A stretch of 64,000 nucleotides of DNA from Neorhizobium vignae (GTDB lineage: Bacteria > Pseudomonadota > Alphaproteobacteria > Rhizobiales > Rhizobiaceae), in contig NZ_JNNU01000026.1 of NCBI RefSeq assembly GCF_000732195.1, forward strand, positions 1 through 64,000. The letters run 5' to 3'. Made by a program: the position numbers and the translations under genes. Below are positions 1 through 8,443 of this stretch, piece after piece (the first letter of the stretch is position 1; each line of letters begins with the position of its first letter). The notes beneath the pieces were generated by a model, which saw only the letters and a program-made list of their open reading frames with translations, did not search any database and had not been told where the DNA came from.

Positions 1-37
1 ATGACGAAAAGAAACCGAGGATCACCAAGGGATCATC

Positions 38-433
38 ATGTCCGATAAAAAGCCGCCGCCGATCGAGACCTATCTCGCCGCCCGCACCGCCGAAATGCTC
101 GCCCTGCCTTACCTCGCCTGCCGGCGCCGCGATTGTCGCCGCCTGCAGACCTGCTACTGGCGTTTCAACGCCACCGGCGAACCCTGCTGCCTGCAGAACC
201 TGGATGCCGGTCAGCGCCGGGTTTTCGACGAGCTCTATGATCAGGCCCGCCGCATCCGCGATCACGGCGGCTGGAACGCGCGGCTGATGTACGCGTCCCG
301 CTATCCCGTCCGCCGCGCCCTGGAAGATGCCGGCCTCGAGATCGCCGGCACCATGGTGCACAAAAGCGACCGCAAACGCTGGAATGCGTTTCGCAGGAAA
401 CGCGCGGCGCTGACGCCGGAGGAGCTTGATTGA
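38..433 (+). CDS. Cys-rich conserved hypothetical protein
   Basis: I do not recognise a named family. The predicted protein has 131 aa, is basic and has no signal peptide or membrane segment. Five cysteines cluster at residues 28, 33, 39, 50 and 51, in a stretch rich in Arg and aromatic residues, which could be a metal-binding site (inference). The C-terminal half is Arg-rich and helical-looking. The start ATG follows a purine-rich AAGGG. The gene is convergent with fpr, and a hairpin at 545-569 separates them. The window begins only 37 bases upstream, so its operon context is unknown. Codon use matches the neighbours, so it is probably a real gene. Confidence 0.7.
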   Translation: MSDKKPPPIETYLAARTAEMLALPYLACRRRDCRRLQTCYWRFNATGEPCCLQNLDAGQRRVFDELYDQARRIRDHGGWNARLMYASRYPVRRALEDAGLEIAGTMVHKSDRKRWNAFRRKRAALTPEELD

Positions 434-544
434 AGGCGGGTCTCGTGGCGGTGCGCAGGATTTGCGCTCGTGGAGACGGTGCAAGGGGTTGTATGTGCCG
501 CACTGTCCCCCGGCCCTTCGCTTTGGCTCAGGGCGTTCGAGGCT

Positions 545-569
545 CAAAACGCTCCACTGGAGCGTTTTG
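545..569. terminator. Bidirectional hairpin terminator between convergent genes
   Basis: A perfect 11-bp stem (CAAAACGCTCC / GGAGCGTTTTG) with a 3-base loop lies between the 3' ends of the Cys-rich gene and fpr. The A/T-rich outer stem gives a U-run on both strands, so it could end transcription from either side. Confidence 0.6.
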
Positions 570-590
570 CCGGCCGCAGGCCGTCGCCTC

Positions 591-1430
591 TCACCCCACA
601 AACGCCCTTTCGATGACGAACTCGCCGGGCTTGTTGTTGGAGCCTTCGACGAGGCCGGCCTTTTCGAGCAGGTCCTTGGTGTCCTTCAGCATCGCGGTCG
701 AGCCGCAGATCATGCCGCGGTCGACGGCCGGGTCGAGCGCCGGGACGCCGAGATCGCTGAACAGCTTGCCGTTCTCGATCAGGTCGGTGATGCGGCCGCG
801 ATATTTGAAATCCTCGCGGGTCACGGTCGGGTAGTGCTTGAGCTTGTCCCCGACCAGCTCCGCCAGGAATTCGTGGTTCCTGATCTCCTCCATGAGGTCG
901 AAGCCATATTTCAGCTCGGCGACGTCGCGGCAGGTATGGGTGAGGATGACCTCATCGAATTTTTCGTAGGTCTCGGGATCGCGGATCAGGCTGGCGAAGG
1001 GGGCGATGCCGGTGCCGGTCGAGAACATGTAGAGACGCTTGCCGGGCGTCAGCGCGTCGAGCACCAGCGTGCCGGTCGGCTTCTTGCGCATCAGCACCGT
1101 GTCCCCCGGCTTGATCATCTGCAGGTGCGAGGTCAGCGGGCCGTCCGGCACCTTGATCGAGAAGAATTCCAGCTCCTCGTCCCAGGCCGGGCTGGCGATC
1201 GAATAGGCACGGTAGACCGGCTTTTCGCCGACCATCAGGCCGATCATCGCGAACTCGCCCGAACGGAAGCGGAAACCGGCCGGACGCGTCATGCGGAAGC
1301 GGAACAGCCGGTCGGTATAATGCTCGACGGCAAGCACGGTCTCGGCATAAACGCCGTCCGGGATCTTTGCCTGAACCTGGGCCGGGGTCTCAGCCACTAC
1401 GAAGTCGTCGGTCTTTGCTGGAGCGTTCAT
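591..1430 (-). CDS. fpr: Ferredoxin--NADP(+) reductase
   Basis: A cytoplasmic flavoenzyme moving electrons between NADPH and ferredoxin or flavodoxin. At 279 aa it matches the bacterial FPR family. The FAD-binding RAYS motif is at residues 74-77, and the NADP-binding GTGIAPF motif is at 139-145. The C terminus ends AFVG, as in subclass I bacterial FPRs. The start ATG at 1430 is chosen because the upstream in-frame extension looks non-coding. It lies downstream of the sulfite reductase cluster but behind a 147-nt gap, so it may have its own promoter. Reduced ferredoxin from this enzyme is a plausible donor for the neighbouring siroheme reductase, which has no CysJ partner here (inference). Confidence 0.95.
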   Translation of the reverse strand: MNAPAKTDDFVVAETPAQVQAKIPDGVYAETVLAVEHYTDRLFRFRMTRPAGFRFRSGEFAMIGLMVGEKPVYRAYSIASPAWDEELEFFSIKVPDGPLTSHLQMIKPGDTVLMRKKPTGTLVLDALTPGKRLYMFSTGTGIAPFASLIRDPETYEKFDEVILTHTCRDVAELKYGFDLMEEIRNHEFLAELVGDKLKHYPTVTREDFKYRGRITDLIENGKLFSDLGVPALDPAVDRGMICGSTAMLKDTKDLLEKAGLVEGSNNKPGEFVIERAFVG

Positions 1431-1577
1431 GCCTATCGGTCTCTTCGTCTCATCGTTCTTCGCAGAAGCGAAATATACCATCTGGTCCCGCATTTGAAGG
1501 CATCCGCGTGCCTTTGTCGCGGGGCTTCCGGAAAATGTGTGCGGGAAATTCACCTTTCGGCCGGTCGTTCCCCGGCT

Positions 1578-2087
1578 TCAGGCCGTCACAGTGCGGCGGC
1601 GCCAGCTGTAACCCTCGCCCTTTTCGGCGTCGCGGGCCGTCGGCTGGTAGTGCTCGGCGATGCCCGGCAGCCGGCCCTCCTCGAGCCGCTTCAGCGCCGT
1701 GGCGTTCTTCACCGAAAAGCTGTCTATGCCACAGCGCAGCATCAGCGGCACCTGGTCGATCAGCACGTCGCCGACCGCCCGCAGCTCGTTCCTGTAGCCG
1801 AGCCGGTCGCGCAGCAGCGAGGCGTGCGAAAAGGCGCGGCCGTCGTTGAAGGCCGGGAAATCCACCGCGACGATCTCGATGCGGTAGAGATAGGGTTCGA
1901 GCTTGCGCACGTCGTCCCCTGGCCGGATCAGCACGCCGAGGCCGACGTCGTTGCTTTCCTCGGCCCGCGCGATCATCTCGGCAAGCGGCAGCAGCGCCTT
2001 CTGGTCCTCGGTCGCCTTCACCTCCTCGGTCTCGATCACCCAGGGATCGTTCTCGACGAAACCGGTTTCTCTCCAGATACGGGTCAT
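1578..2087 (-). CDS. DUF934 family protein of the sulfite reductase cluster
   Basis: A 169-aa soluble protein of the DUF934 family, which in proteobacteria is almost always encoded next to siroheme sulfite/nitrite reductase or cysH. Its biochemical role is not established; an accessory role in sulfite reduction is inferred from linkage. No membrane segments or metal-binding Cys cluster are visible. Its ATG immediately follows the stop codon of the reductase gene with no gap, suggesting coupled translation. Confidence 0.85.
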   Translation of the reverse strand: MTRIWRETGFVENDPWVIETEEVKATEDQKALLPLAEMIARAEESNDVGLGVLIRPGDDVRKLEPYLYRIEIVAVDFPAFNDGRAFSHASLLRDRLGYRNELRAVGDVLIDQVPLMLRCGIDSFSVKNATALKRLEEGRLPGIAEHYQPTARDAEKGEGYSWRRRTVTA

Positions 2088-3761
2088 TTACGCGGCCTCC
2101 GCCTTGGCGTCGCCATAGAGCGCTTCCTTGAAAGGCTGCGGCCCGACGCGGCGATAGGCTTCGAGGAAGGTCTCTTCCTTTGCGAGGCGAAGGCCGAGAT
2201 AGGTATCGACGATGGTTTCGACCGCGTCGGTCACCTTGTTCGGCTCGAAGCCGCGGCCGATGATCTCGCCGATCGAGGTGTTCTCGTCGCCGGAGCCGCC
2301 GAGCGTGATCTGGTAGAGCTCGGCACCCTTCTTCTCGACGCCCAGGAGGCCGATATGGCCGACATGGTGATGGCCGCAGGCATTGATGCAGCCCGAAATC
2401 TTGATCTTCAGCTCGCCGATTTCTGCCTGGCGCTCCGGCGAACCGAAGCGGGTGGAGATTTCCTGCGACAGCGGGATAGAACGGGCGTTCGCCAGCGCGC
2501 AGTAGTCCAGCCCCGGACAGGCAATGATGTCGGTGATCAGCCCGGCATTGGCGGTCGCGAGGTTATGGGCGACAAGCGCGCGGTAGAGCGGTTCGAGATC
2601 GGCCAGCGCCACATGCGGCAGGATGACGTTCTGCTCGTGGCTGATGCGGATCTCGTCGAAGGCGAACTCTTCGGCCAGGTCGGCGATCGCATCCATCTGC
2701 ACGTCGGAGGCGTCGCCGGGAATGCCGCCGATGGGCTTCAGGGATATCGTCACCATGCCGTAGTCGGGATGCTTGTGCGGCTTCACGTTCTGGTCGACCC
2801 AGCGGGCGAAGTTTTCGTCGCTCTTTTTCCAGCCGGCAAGCTGCGGCCAGCCCTCCGCCCGGTCGGCCAAGGCCGGCGGCGCGAAATAGGCGGCGATCGC
2901 GTGGATGTCTTTCTCAGGCAGCTTAAGCTCGGTGCCCTGCAGGTGCGAGAACTCCTCCTCCACCTGGCGGGCCAGTTCCTCGGCGCCGGTCTCGTGGACG
3001 AGGATCTTGATGCGCGCCTTGTACTTGTTGTCGCGACGGCCATGCAGATTGTAAACGCGCATGATCGCGGTCGTGTAGGAGAGCAGGTCTTCCTCGGGAA
3101 GGAAATCCTTGATCTTCTTGGCGATCATCGGCGTACGCCCCTGCCCGCCGCCGACATAGACGGCAAAGCCGATCTGGCCGGCCTCGTTCTTCTTCAGATG
3201 CAGGCCGATATCGTGGACCTGGATCGCGGCGCGGTCGCGCTCGGCGCCGGTAACGGCGATCTTGAATTTTCTGGGCAGGAAGGAGAATTCCGGGTGAACC
3301 GAGGACCACTGGCGCAGGATTTCGGCGTAAGGCCGCGGATCGGCGACCTCATCGGCGGCAGCACCGGCGAAATGGTCGGCGGTGACGTTGCGGATGCAGT
3401 TGCCCGACGTCTGCAGCGCGTGCATCTCGACGCTTGCGAGTTCGGCCAGGATATCCGGCGTGTCGGAAAGTTTCGGCCAGTTGTACTGGATGTTCTGGCG
3501 GGTGGTGAAATGCCCGTATCCGCGGTCATACTTGCGGGCGATATGGGCGAGCATGCGCATCTGCTTCGAGTTCAGCGTCCCATAGGGGATCGCGACGCGC
3601 AGCATGTAGGCGTGCAGCTGGAGGTAGACGCCGTTCATCAGGCGCAGCGGCTTGAACGCATCCTCGGCCAGCTCGCCGGCGAGGCGGCGGCCGACCTGAT
3701 CGCGGAACTGCTCCACGCGGCTCGAGACAAAAGCGTGGTCGAATTCGTCGTAACGGTACAT
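2088..3761 (-). CDS. cysI: Siroheme- and 4Fe-4S-dependent nitrite/sulfite reductase hemoprotein
   Basis: Catalyses six-electron reduction of sulfite to sulfide (or nitrite to ammonia) in the cytoplasm. The 557-aa protein has the duplicated ferredoxin-like and nitrite/sulfite reductase halves. The C-terminal half carries the cluster/siroheme ligands Cys415 and Cys421 (CPGLDYC) and Cys458 and Cys462 (CINAC). The ATG at 3761 begins the conserved MYRYDEFD sequence; the 93 upstream in-frame codons lie inside DUF2849 and are rejected. No flavoprotein subunit (CysJ) is adjacent, so a ferredoxin donor is likely. The neighbours cysG, DUF2849 and DUF934 favour sulfite over nitrite as substrate, but sequence alone cannot settle this. 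Confidence 0.92.
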   Translation of the reverse strand: MYRYDEFDHAFVSSRVEQFRDQVGRRLAGELAEDAFKPLRLMNGVYLQLHAYMLRVAIPYGTLNSKQMRMLAHIARKYDRGYGHFTTRQNIQYNWPKLSDTPDILAELASVEMHALQTSGNCIRNVTADHFAGAAADEVADPRPYAEILRQWSSVHPEFSFLPRKFKIAVTGAERDRAAIQVHDIGLHLKKNEAGQIGFAVYVGGGQGRTPMIAKKIKDFLPEEDLLSYTTAIMRVYNLHGRRDNKYKARIKILVHETGAEELARQVEEEFSHLQGTELKLPEKDIHAIAAYFAPPALADRAEGWPQLAGWKKSDENFARWVDQNVKPHKHPDYGMVTISLKPIGGIPGDASDVQMDAIADLAEEFAFDEIRISHEQNVILPHVALADLEPLYRALVAHNLATANAGLITDIIACPGLDYCALANARSIPLSQEISTRFGSPERQAEIGELKIKISGCINACGHHHVGHIGLLGVEKKGAELYQITLGGSGDENTSIGEIIGRGFEPNKVTDAVETIVDTYLGLRLAKEETFLEAYRRVGPQPFKEALYGDAKAEAA

Positions 3762-3768
3762 GACTTCC

Positions 3769-4083
3769 TCAAACTGCGATGAAGGCCGGATCGGCGGGGC
3801 GGTAGCCGGCAGCATATTCCATGGTCGGGCCCTGGGCACGAATACGTTCGCGAAGGCGCAGGGGCCAGAGCTTGCCGTCCTGCTCCTGCACGTCGATGAC
3901 GGCAACGTCAACAACCCGGTTCTGCGCAAAATCGCGCTTGCCAATCGCCTCCAGCGAGGCCACGGCCTCGGGATGGCGGGCGACGATCGCGTCCTGCAGG
4001 TTTTCCACCCATTGGCCGTTCGCATCGAGCCAGACGGCAATTCCGTCGGAAAGGCGGTTGGCGGTCAGAACCTTGTCGGTCAT
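3769..4083 (-). CDS. DUF2849 domain-containing protein
   Basis: A 104-aa soluble protein of the DUF2849 family, a small alphaproteobacterial family found between siroheme synthase and sulfite reductase genes. Its function is unknown. The gene overlaps the cysG stop by 4 nt (ATGA) and ends 7 nt before the reductase start, so cysG, DUF2849, cysI and DUF934 form one tightly packed operon. Confidence 0.88.
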   Translation of the reverse strand: MTDKVLTANRLSDGIAVWLDANGQWVENLQDAIVARHPEAVASLEAIGKRDFAQNRVVDVAVIDVQEQDGKLWPLRLRERIRAQGPTMEYAAGYRPADPAFIAV

Positions 4084-5534
4084 CTTGTCTGTTCCATTCC
4101 CTCGCGAACCGGAATCTTACCATGGGAAAGCGGTTCGGACTTTTCGAAATTCGCACCGGCGACGGCTTCGCCGATGATCACCATGACCGGGCCGGAAAGA
4201 TCGTCGCGCGCTTCCAGGTCCGGCAACTCGCGAAGAACGCCGTGGAAGAGCCGGCGGTCGGCGCGGCTGGCATTCTCGATCACGGCGACCGTGGTTTCCG
4301 GAGCAAGGCCGGCGCCCATCAGGCGTTCGGCGACGGAGGCGGCAACCGTGCGACCCATATAGACGGCGATCGTCGCGCCAGAGATCGCAAGGCTCGCCCA
4401 ATCGGGCAGGACATCGCCGGTCAGGTCATGGCCGGTGGTGAAGATCAGTGATGACGCGACGCCGCGCAGCGTCAGCGGCAGGTCGAAATCGGCAGCGGCG
4501 GCAAAGGCCGACGTGATGCCGGGCACGATCTCATAGGTGACACCGGCGTCGCGCAGTGCCGCCATTTCCTCGCCGGCGCGGCCATAGACCAGCGGATCGC
4601 CGGACTTCAGGCGCACGACGCGCTTGCCTTCGCGGCCGAGCCTGACCAGCAGCTTGTTGATCTCGTCCTGGGACTTCGAATGGCAGTTCTTGCGCTTGCC
4701 AACCGACAGGCGCTCGGCATCGCGGCGACCCATGTCGACGATCGCCTGCGGCACCAGCGCGTCATAAACGATCGCGTCGGCCTCCATCAGCACGCGCTGG
4801 GCCCGCAGCGTCAAAAGGTCCTCGGCACCCGGGCCGGCGCCGACCAGCCAGACATGGCCCGCGGCGCGACCAGTGGTCGACAAGAGCGCATTGGCCGAGC
4901 GGCGGGCGGCGGCTATATCGTTGGCATCGACGGCGCTTGCGACATCTGCCGAGAAGAAGCGGCGCCAGAAGATCCGGCGCGATACGCCGCGCGGCACCAG
5001 ACGTTCGGCGGCGTCGCGATATTCGGCGGCGAGGCGCGCCAGAAGCCCAAGCGACGGCGACAGCATCTGGTCGATGCGGGCGCGGATCATCTGGGCGAGA
5101 ACCGGGCCGGCGCCTTCCGTGCCGATGGCGATCGCGACCGGCGCGCGATTGACGAGAGCCGGCGTGTAGAAATCGCAGAAGTCGGGCTGATCGACCGCGT
5201 TGGCCGGGACCTTTTCGGCGCGGGCGGCAGTGACGATCGCACGATCCAGCGCGGCGTCGCCGGTTGCGGCGAACACCAGCACCGCGCCCCTGATCTGATC
5301 CGAGATCTGATCCGGGGAGAAATCCGAACGAGCGGTCTTGATACCCTGGGCGGCCAGCCAGTCGGCATAGTCGGCATCCGGTGCGGAGGCGCAAGCGACG
5401 ATGTCCGCATCGGTGTTGCGCAGCAGCCGGGCCTTGGCATAGGCTTCGTCGCCATTGCCGAACACGACAACGCTCCGTCCGCTGACGCGGACGAAAGCCG
5501 GAAAAACCGACAGGCGTTGTTGGCTTGGAGACAT
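4080..5534 (-). CDS. cysG: Siroheme synthase (precorrin-2 dehydrogenase/ferrochelatase and uroporphyrinogen-III methyltransferase)
   Basis: A multifunctional enzyme making siroheme, the cofactor of the reductase encoded downstream. The N-terminal CysG-B part (about residues 10-220) has an NAD-binding Rossmann motif (VFGNGDEA, about 25-32) and a conserved Asp region (NAVDQPDFC). The C-terminal SUMT domain (about 225-470) starts with VGAGPGAEDLLTLRA and contains GDPLVYGRAGEE. At 484 aa the length is normal. The ATG at 5534 is preferred over one six codons upstream because CAGGATAA sits at ribosome-binding distance. It is first gene of the operon and diverges from the deaminase gene. Confidence 0.95.
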   Translation of the reverse strand: MSPSQQRLSVFPAFVRVSGRSVVVFGNGDEAYAKARLLRNTDADIVACASAPDADYADWLAAQGIKTARSDFSPDQISDQIRGAVLVFAATGDAALDRAIVTAARAEKVPANAVDQPDFCDFYTPALVNRAPVAIAIGTEGAGPVLAQMIRARIDQMLSPSLGLLARLAAEYRDAAERLVPRGVSRRIFWRRFFSADVASAVDANDIAAARRSANALLSTTGRAAGHVWLVGAGPGAEDLLTLRAQRVLMEADAIVYDALVPQAIVDMGRRDAERLSVGKRKNCHSKSQDEINKLLVRLGREGKRVVRLKSGDPLVYGRAGEEMAALRDAGVTYEIVPGITSAFAAAADFDLPLTLRGVASSLIFTTGHDLTGDVLPDWASLAISGATIAVYMGRTVAASVAERLMGAGLAPETTVAVIENASRADRRLFHGVLRELPDLEARDDLSGPVMVIIGEAVAGANFEKSEPLSHGKIPVREGMEQTR

Positions 5535-5621
5535 GCGGTTATCCTGAATCATATCGCAGCAATATCCACAATAAGGCACCGGAATTGAAGGAATGGATAT
5601 TCGAACTGGATTGCGAGCCGG

Positions 5622-5694
5622 TATTTCTGTTTTACGATCAACCGGTTCTTGAGCAAAAGCCACCGCAAACGATATTTCTCTAGTATTTCTGTAG
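5622..5694. promoter_or_regulatory. Repeated TATTTCT(C/G)TAG elements in the cysG/deaminase divergent promoter region
   Basis: Two abutting 11-bp repeats, TATTTCTCTAG (5673-5683) and TATTTCTGTAG (5684-5694), differ at one base. A partial third copy, TATTTCTGT, is at 5622-5630. They sit in the 235-nt gap between the two divergent genes. Spacing by one helical turn suggests a regulator site, perhaps of LysR type controlling sulfur assimilation; the regulator is a guess. Confidence 0.35.
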
Positions 5695-5769
5695 ACTAAA
5701 GTGTTTTTTGCCTCGATCCCCTCGTTCCGCGCCATAAACTGCCTAGACACCTTGCAACAAAGAGTTCCC

Positions 5770-6348
5770 ATGACAATCGCCGCCCGCCTTCTCGACGTCA
5801 TCGAAAACGACATATTGCCCCTCACGGAAAAGAGCGTTGCCACCGGCAACAAGGTTTTCGGCGCGGCGATCCTCAAGAAATCCGATCTGTCGCTGGTGAT
5901 TGCCGAAACCAACAATGAGCTCGAAAATCCGCTGTGGCACGGCGAGGTGCACACGCTGAAGCGCTTTTATGAAACCACGCGAGATCTTCCCACCAAGGAT
6001 TTGATTTTCCTGTCAACTCACGAACCATGTACGATGTGCATGTCGGCAATTACCTGGGCCGGGTTCGACAATTTCTACTATTTTTTCAGCCACGAGGATT
6101 CGCGCGACGCCTTCGCCATTCCGCATGACCTGAAGATCCTCAAAGAGGTGTTCGGGCTGGAGCCCGGCGGCTACCGGCGCAACAATGCCTTCTGGCATTC
6201 CTACGCCATCACCGACCTCGTAGAGAGCGAGGAAGAGCCGCTTCGCACCGCGCTCAAGGCGCAGACGACCCGTATCAAGGCGCGCTATGACGGGCTTTCC
6301 GGCGTCTACCAGTCGTCCAAGGACAAGAACAGCATTCCGCTCGCCTGA
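5770..6348 (+). CDS. Nucleoside/cytidine deaminase-family protein
   Basis: A 192-aa protein of the zinc-dependent CDA/deoxycytidylate-deaminase fold. The zinc and catalytic signature is visible as HGE (in LWHGEVH) and PCTMC, 40-45 residues apart. It is longer than TadA-type deaminases because of an extra C-terminal region of about 80 residues, and it is not a convincing tRNA adenosine deaminase. The ATG at 5770 is chosen over an in-frame upstream start at 5701 because the family-like sequence begins here. The gene ends 26 nt before mazG on the same strand, suggesting a shared role in clearing abnormal nucleotides (inference). The substrate is unknown. Confidence 0.8.
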   Translation: MTIAARLLDVIENDILPLTEKSVATGNKVFGAAILKKSDLSLVIAETNNELENPLWHGEVHTLKRFYETTRDLPTKDLIFLSTHEPCTMCMSAITWAGFDNFYYFFSHEDSRDAFAIPHDLKILKEVFGLEPGGYRRNNAFWHSYAITDLVESEEEPLRTALKAQTTRIKARYDGLSGVYQSSKDKNSIPLA

Positions 6349-6374
6349 CATACCGACATTGAAGGACCAAGAAG

Positions 6375-7208
6375 ATGGAAGCATCGAAGGATATTTCGCG
6401 GCTGATCGAGATCATGGCGGCGCTACGCACTCCGGTCACCGGCTGCCCCTGGGACCTCGACCAGAATTTTGCGACCATCAAGCCCTATACGATCGAGGAA
6501 GCCTATGAGGTGGGCGATGCAATCGAGCGTAACGACATGGACGACCTTTGCGAGGAACTGGGCGACCTGCTGCTGCAGGTCGTCTTTCACGCTCGCATGG
6601 CGGAAGAAGTCGGCGAGTTTGGCTTCGGCGACGTGGTCGAGGCGATCACCAGGAAGATGATCCGTCGGCATCCGCATGTCTTTGCGATCTCCGATGCCGC
6701 GACGCCGGATGCGGTGAAGCTGCAATGGGACGACATCAAGACTGAAGAGAAGCGCGAGCGGGCGGAGCGGCGGGCCAAGCGCGGCATTACGGAAGATTTC
6801 AAGGCCGGCTATCTCGGCAGCGTCCACCGCGCCCAGCCGGCCCTGACCGAGGCGCTGAAGCTGCAGCAGCGGGCCGCAAAGGTCGGTTTCGACTGGTCGG
6901 AGGCCGAGCCCATCCTCGACAAGATCGAGGAAGAGGTCGGCGAACTGCGCGAGGCGCTGCGCGAGGGAAACCACGGCAAGATCTCGGACGAACTCGGCGA
7001 CCTGATCTTCGCGCTGGTCAATATCGGCCGGCATGTGAAGGCCGATCCGGAAGAATCGCTGCGCGGAACCAATACGAAATTCAGGCGGCGATTCAATTAC
7101 ATCGAGACTTCACTTGAAAAGTCGAGTCAGACGCTGGAAGAGGCAACCCTGGAGCGCATGGAAGAGCTCTGGCAGGCGGCAAAGGCGATCGAGCGGGAGA
7201 TCGGCTAA
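6375..7208 (+). CDS. mazG: Nucleoside triphosphate pyrophosphohydrolase MazG
   Basis: Hydrolyses NTPs/dNTPs to NMP and PPi as a housecleaning enzyme. The 277-aa protein has two MazG domains. The first shows GCPWDLDQ and the metal-binding EEAYEVGDAI...EELGDLLLQ pattern; the second shows EEEVGELREAL...DELGDLIFALVN. Length and architecture match the tandem-domain E. coli-type MazG. It follows the deaminase gene by 26 nt. In many rhizobia mazG lies next to hflX; here an acyltransferase gene separates them. Confidence 0.95.
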   Translation: MEASKDISRLIEIMAALRTPVTGCPWDLDQNFATIKPYTIEEAYEVGDAIERNDMDDLCEELGDLLLQVVFHARMAEEVGEFGFGDVVEAITRKMIRRHPHVFAISDAATPDAVKLQWDDIKTEEKRERAERRAKRGITEDFKAGYLGSVHRAQPALTEALKLQQRAAKVGFDWSEAEPILDKIEEEVGELREALREGNHGKISDELGDLIFALVNIGRHVKADPEESLRGTNTKFRRRFNYIETSLEKSSQTLEEATLERMEELWQAAKAIEREIG

Positions 7209-7282
7209 AGGGCATTCCGCCAGCCGCCAGGACGCGGCCGCTCCGGCCATGGAGTGACTGCGGCCACGTGGCGATGCGAGTT

Positions 7283-8308
7283 TTATACCGTTCGGCCGAC
7301 GGTGACGGATTTCGGTTTCGCCAGGCGGTTCTGTAAGAAACTGTTCAGCGCCCTCCGTGAGGGCTTCTCCACGAGGTAGAAGCTCGCCAGGGCGGTCGCC
7401 ACGGCGGCTAGAAGCAACACAGGGGTTGGCGCCGCCCCTTCGCGGTAGAGCTTGTAGAAGGGTTGCTGCCACAGATAGAGCGAGAAGGACCACAGGCCCG
7501 CATAGGTGAGCACCTTGGCGGACAGGATCTTTCGGAAGACCGGCGCTGCGCTGTCGATCGTGGTGATCGAAACGGCGAGCATGGTGGTCGACAGGCCGAA
7601 GGAGAGAACCTGAGATGGGGCGCCCTTCGCCACGACGGCAATCAGCAGCGCCAACGGGGATACCCACCAGGGAGCCTGGCGCTTGCGAAGCAACAGCCAC
7701 AGGCCGCCGGCAATGAATATGCCCGCGACAGAGACGTCGCTGCGCCAATGGGTATAGAGAACACTCGCACCGAGTTCGGTGCGAACGATGCCGTTCAGCA
7801 TTGCCGCTGCACCGAGCGCGATGACGAGAGCGCCGACCGGAAACAGTCTGTGCCGGGACAGGAATGCCACACCTGCCAGAAGGATATAGGCATGCTCCTC
7901 GACGCACAGCGACCAGAGGTGATCAAGCAATGCCACCGGATGGGTATAGATCATGGCGTAGTTGAGCGTGAACGTCAGAGCCAGCATCGCCGCGACGGGC
8001 CCGTGCGAGATCTGGGTGCCCTGGAAGGCAAGGGTCGTGATGACGACGAACGCGAAGAGGGCCGGATAGATTCGCGAGAACCGCCGGAAAAAGAAGGTCG
8101 GCAGTTCCGCCCGCCGGACGAACAGAATTTCCGACATCAAGCGGCCGGACAGAACAAAGAACAGGTCTACGCCGAATGTACTGAACCCCGGCTTGAAATC
8201 ATCGAGCCAGAAATGACCGACGATCACGAAGATGACCGCAATACCTCGCCATCCGTCGAGATAGTCCAGGTGTTTTCCGGTCTCTTCGTGCGGCTGACTC
8301 AGTATCAT
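7283..8308 (-). CDS. Acyltransferase 3 family membrane protein
   Basis: A 341-aa integral membrane protein of the acyltransferase-3 family, which O-acylates surface carbohydrates such as exopolysaccharide, O-antigen or Nod-like glycans. The N terminus has the family pattern YLDGWRGIAVIFVIVGHFW with the conserved His, then FGVDLFFVLSG and about ten hydrophobic helices. The acyl donor and acceptor cannot be told from the sequence. It stands alone between mazG (convergent) and hflX, looks like an accessory insertion, and has no glycan genes nearby. Confidence 0.85.
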   Translation of the reverse strand: MILSQPHEETGKHLDYLDGWRGIAVIFVIVGHFWLDDFKPGFSTFGVDLFFVLSGRLMSEILFVRRAELPTFFFRRFSRIYPALFAFVVITTLAFQGTQISHGPVAAMLALTFTLNYAMIYTHPVALLDHLWSLCVEEHAYILLAGVAFLSRHRLFPVGALVIALGAAAMLNGIVRTELGASVLYTHWRSDVSVAGIFIAGGLWLLLRKRQAPWWVSPLALLIAVVAKGAPSQVLSFGLSTTMLAVSITTIDSAAPVFRKILSAKVLTYAGLWSFSLYLWQQPFYKLYREGAAPTPVLLLAAVATALASFYLVEKPSRRALNSFLQNRLAKPKSVTVGRTV

Positions 8309-8385
8309 TGCACCATCCTGGTTGCCGGCCGGTGAATGATAACTGCGGGAATCGTGGCCGTCCTCGTCGGCTCATGTTGCACCGC

Positions 8386-8420
8386 AAAAAACGGGCAACA
8401 TCATGGCGCGGTCGCCCGTT
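8386..8420 (-). terminator. Rho-independent terminator downstream of hflX
   Basis: On the minus strand a 7-bp stem (AACGGGC / GCCCGTT) is followed by a run of six T, starting 24 nt after the hflX stop. The loop is fairly large, so confidence is moderate. Confidence 0.5.
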
Positions 8421-8443
8421 GCCAGGTCGCGTAACCGGACTCG

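Noticed and set aside
426..3782. Plus-strand open frame of more than 1100 codons over fpr and cysI
   Set aside because: It is antisense to recognised enzymes, has no family features, and is the usual high-GC shadow frame.
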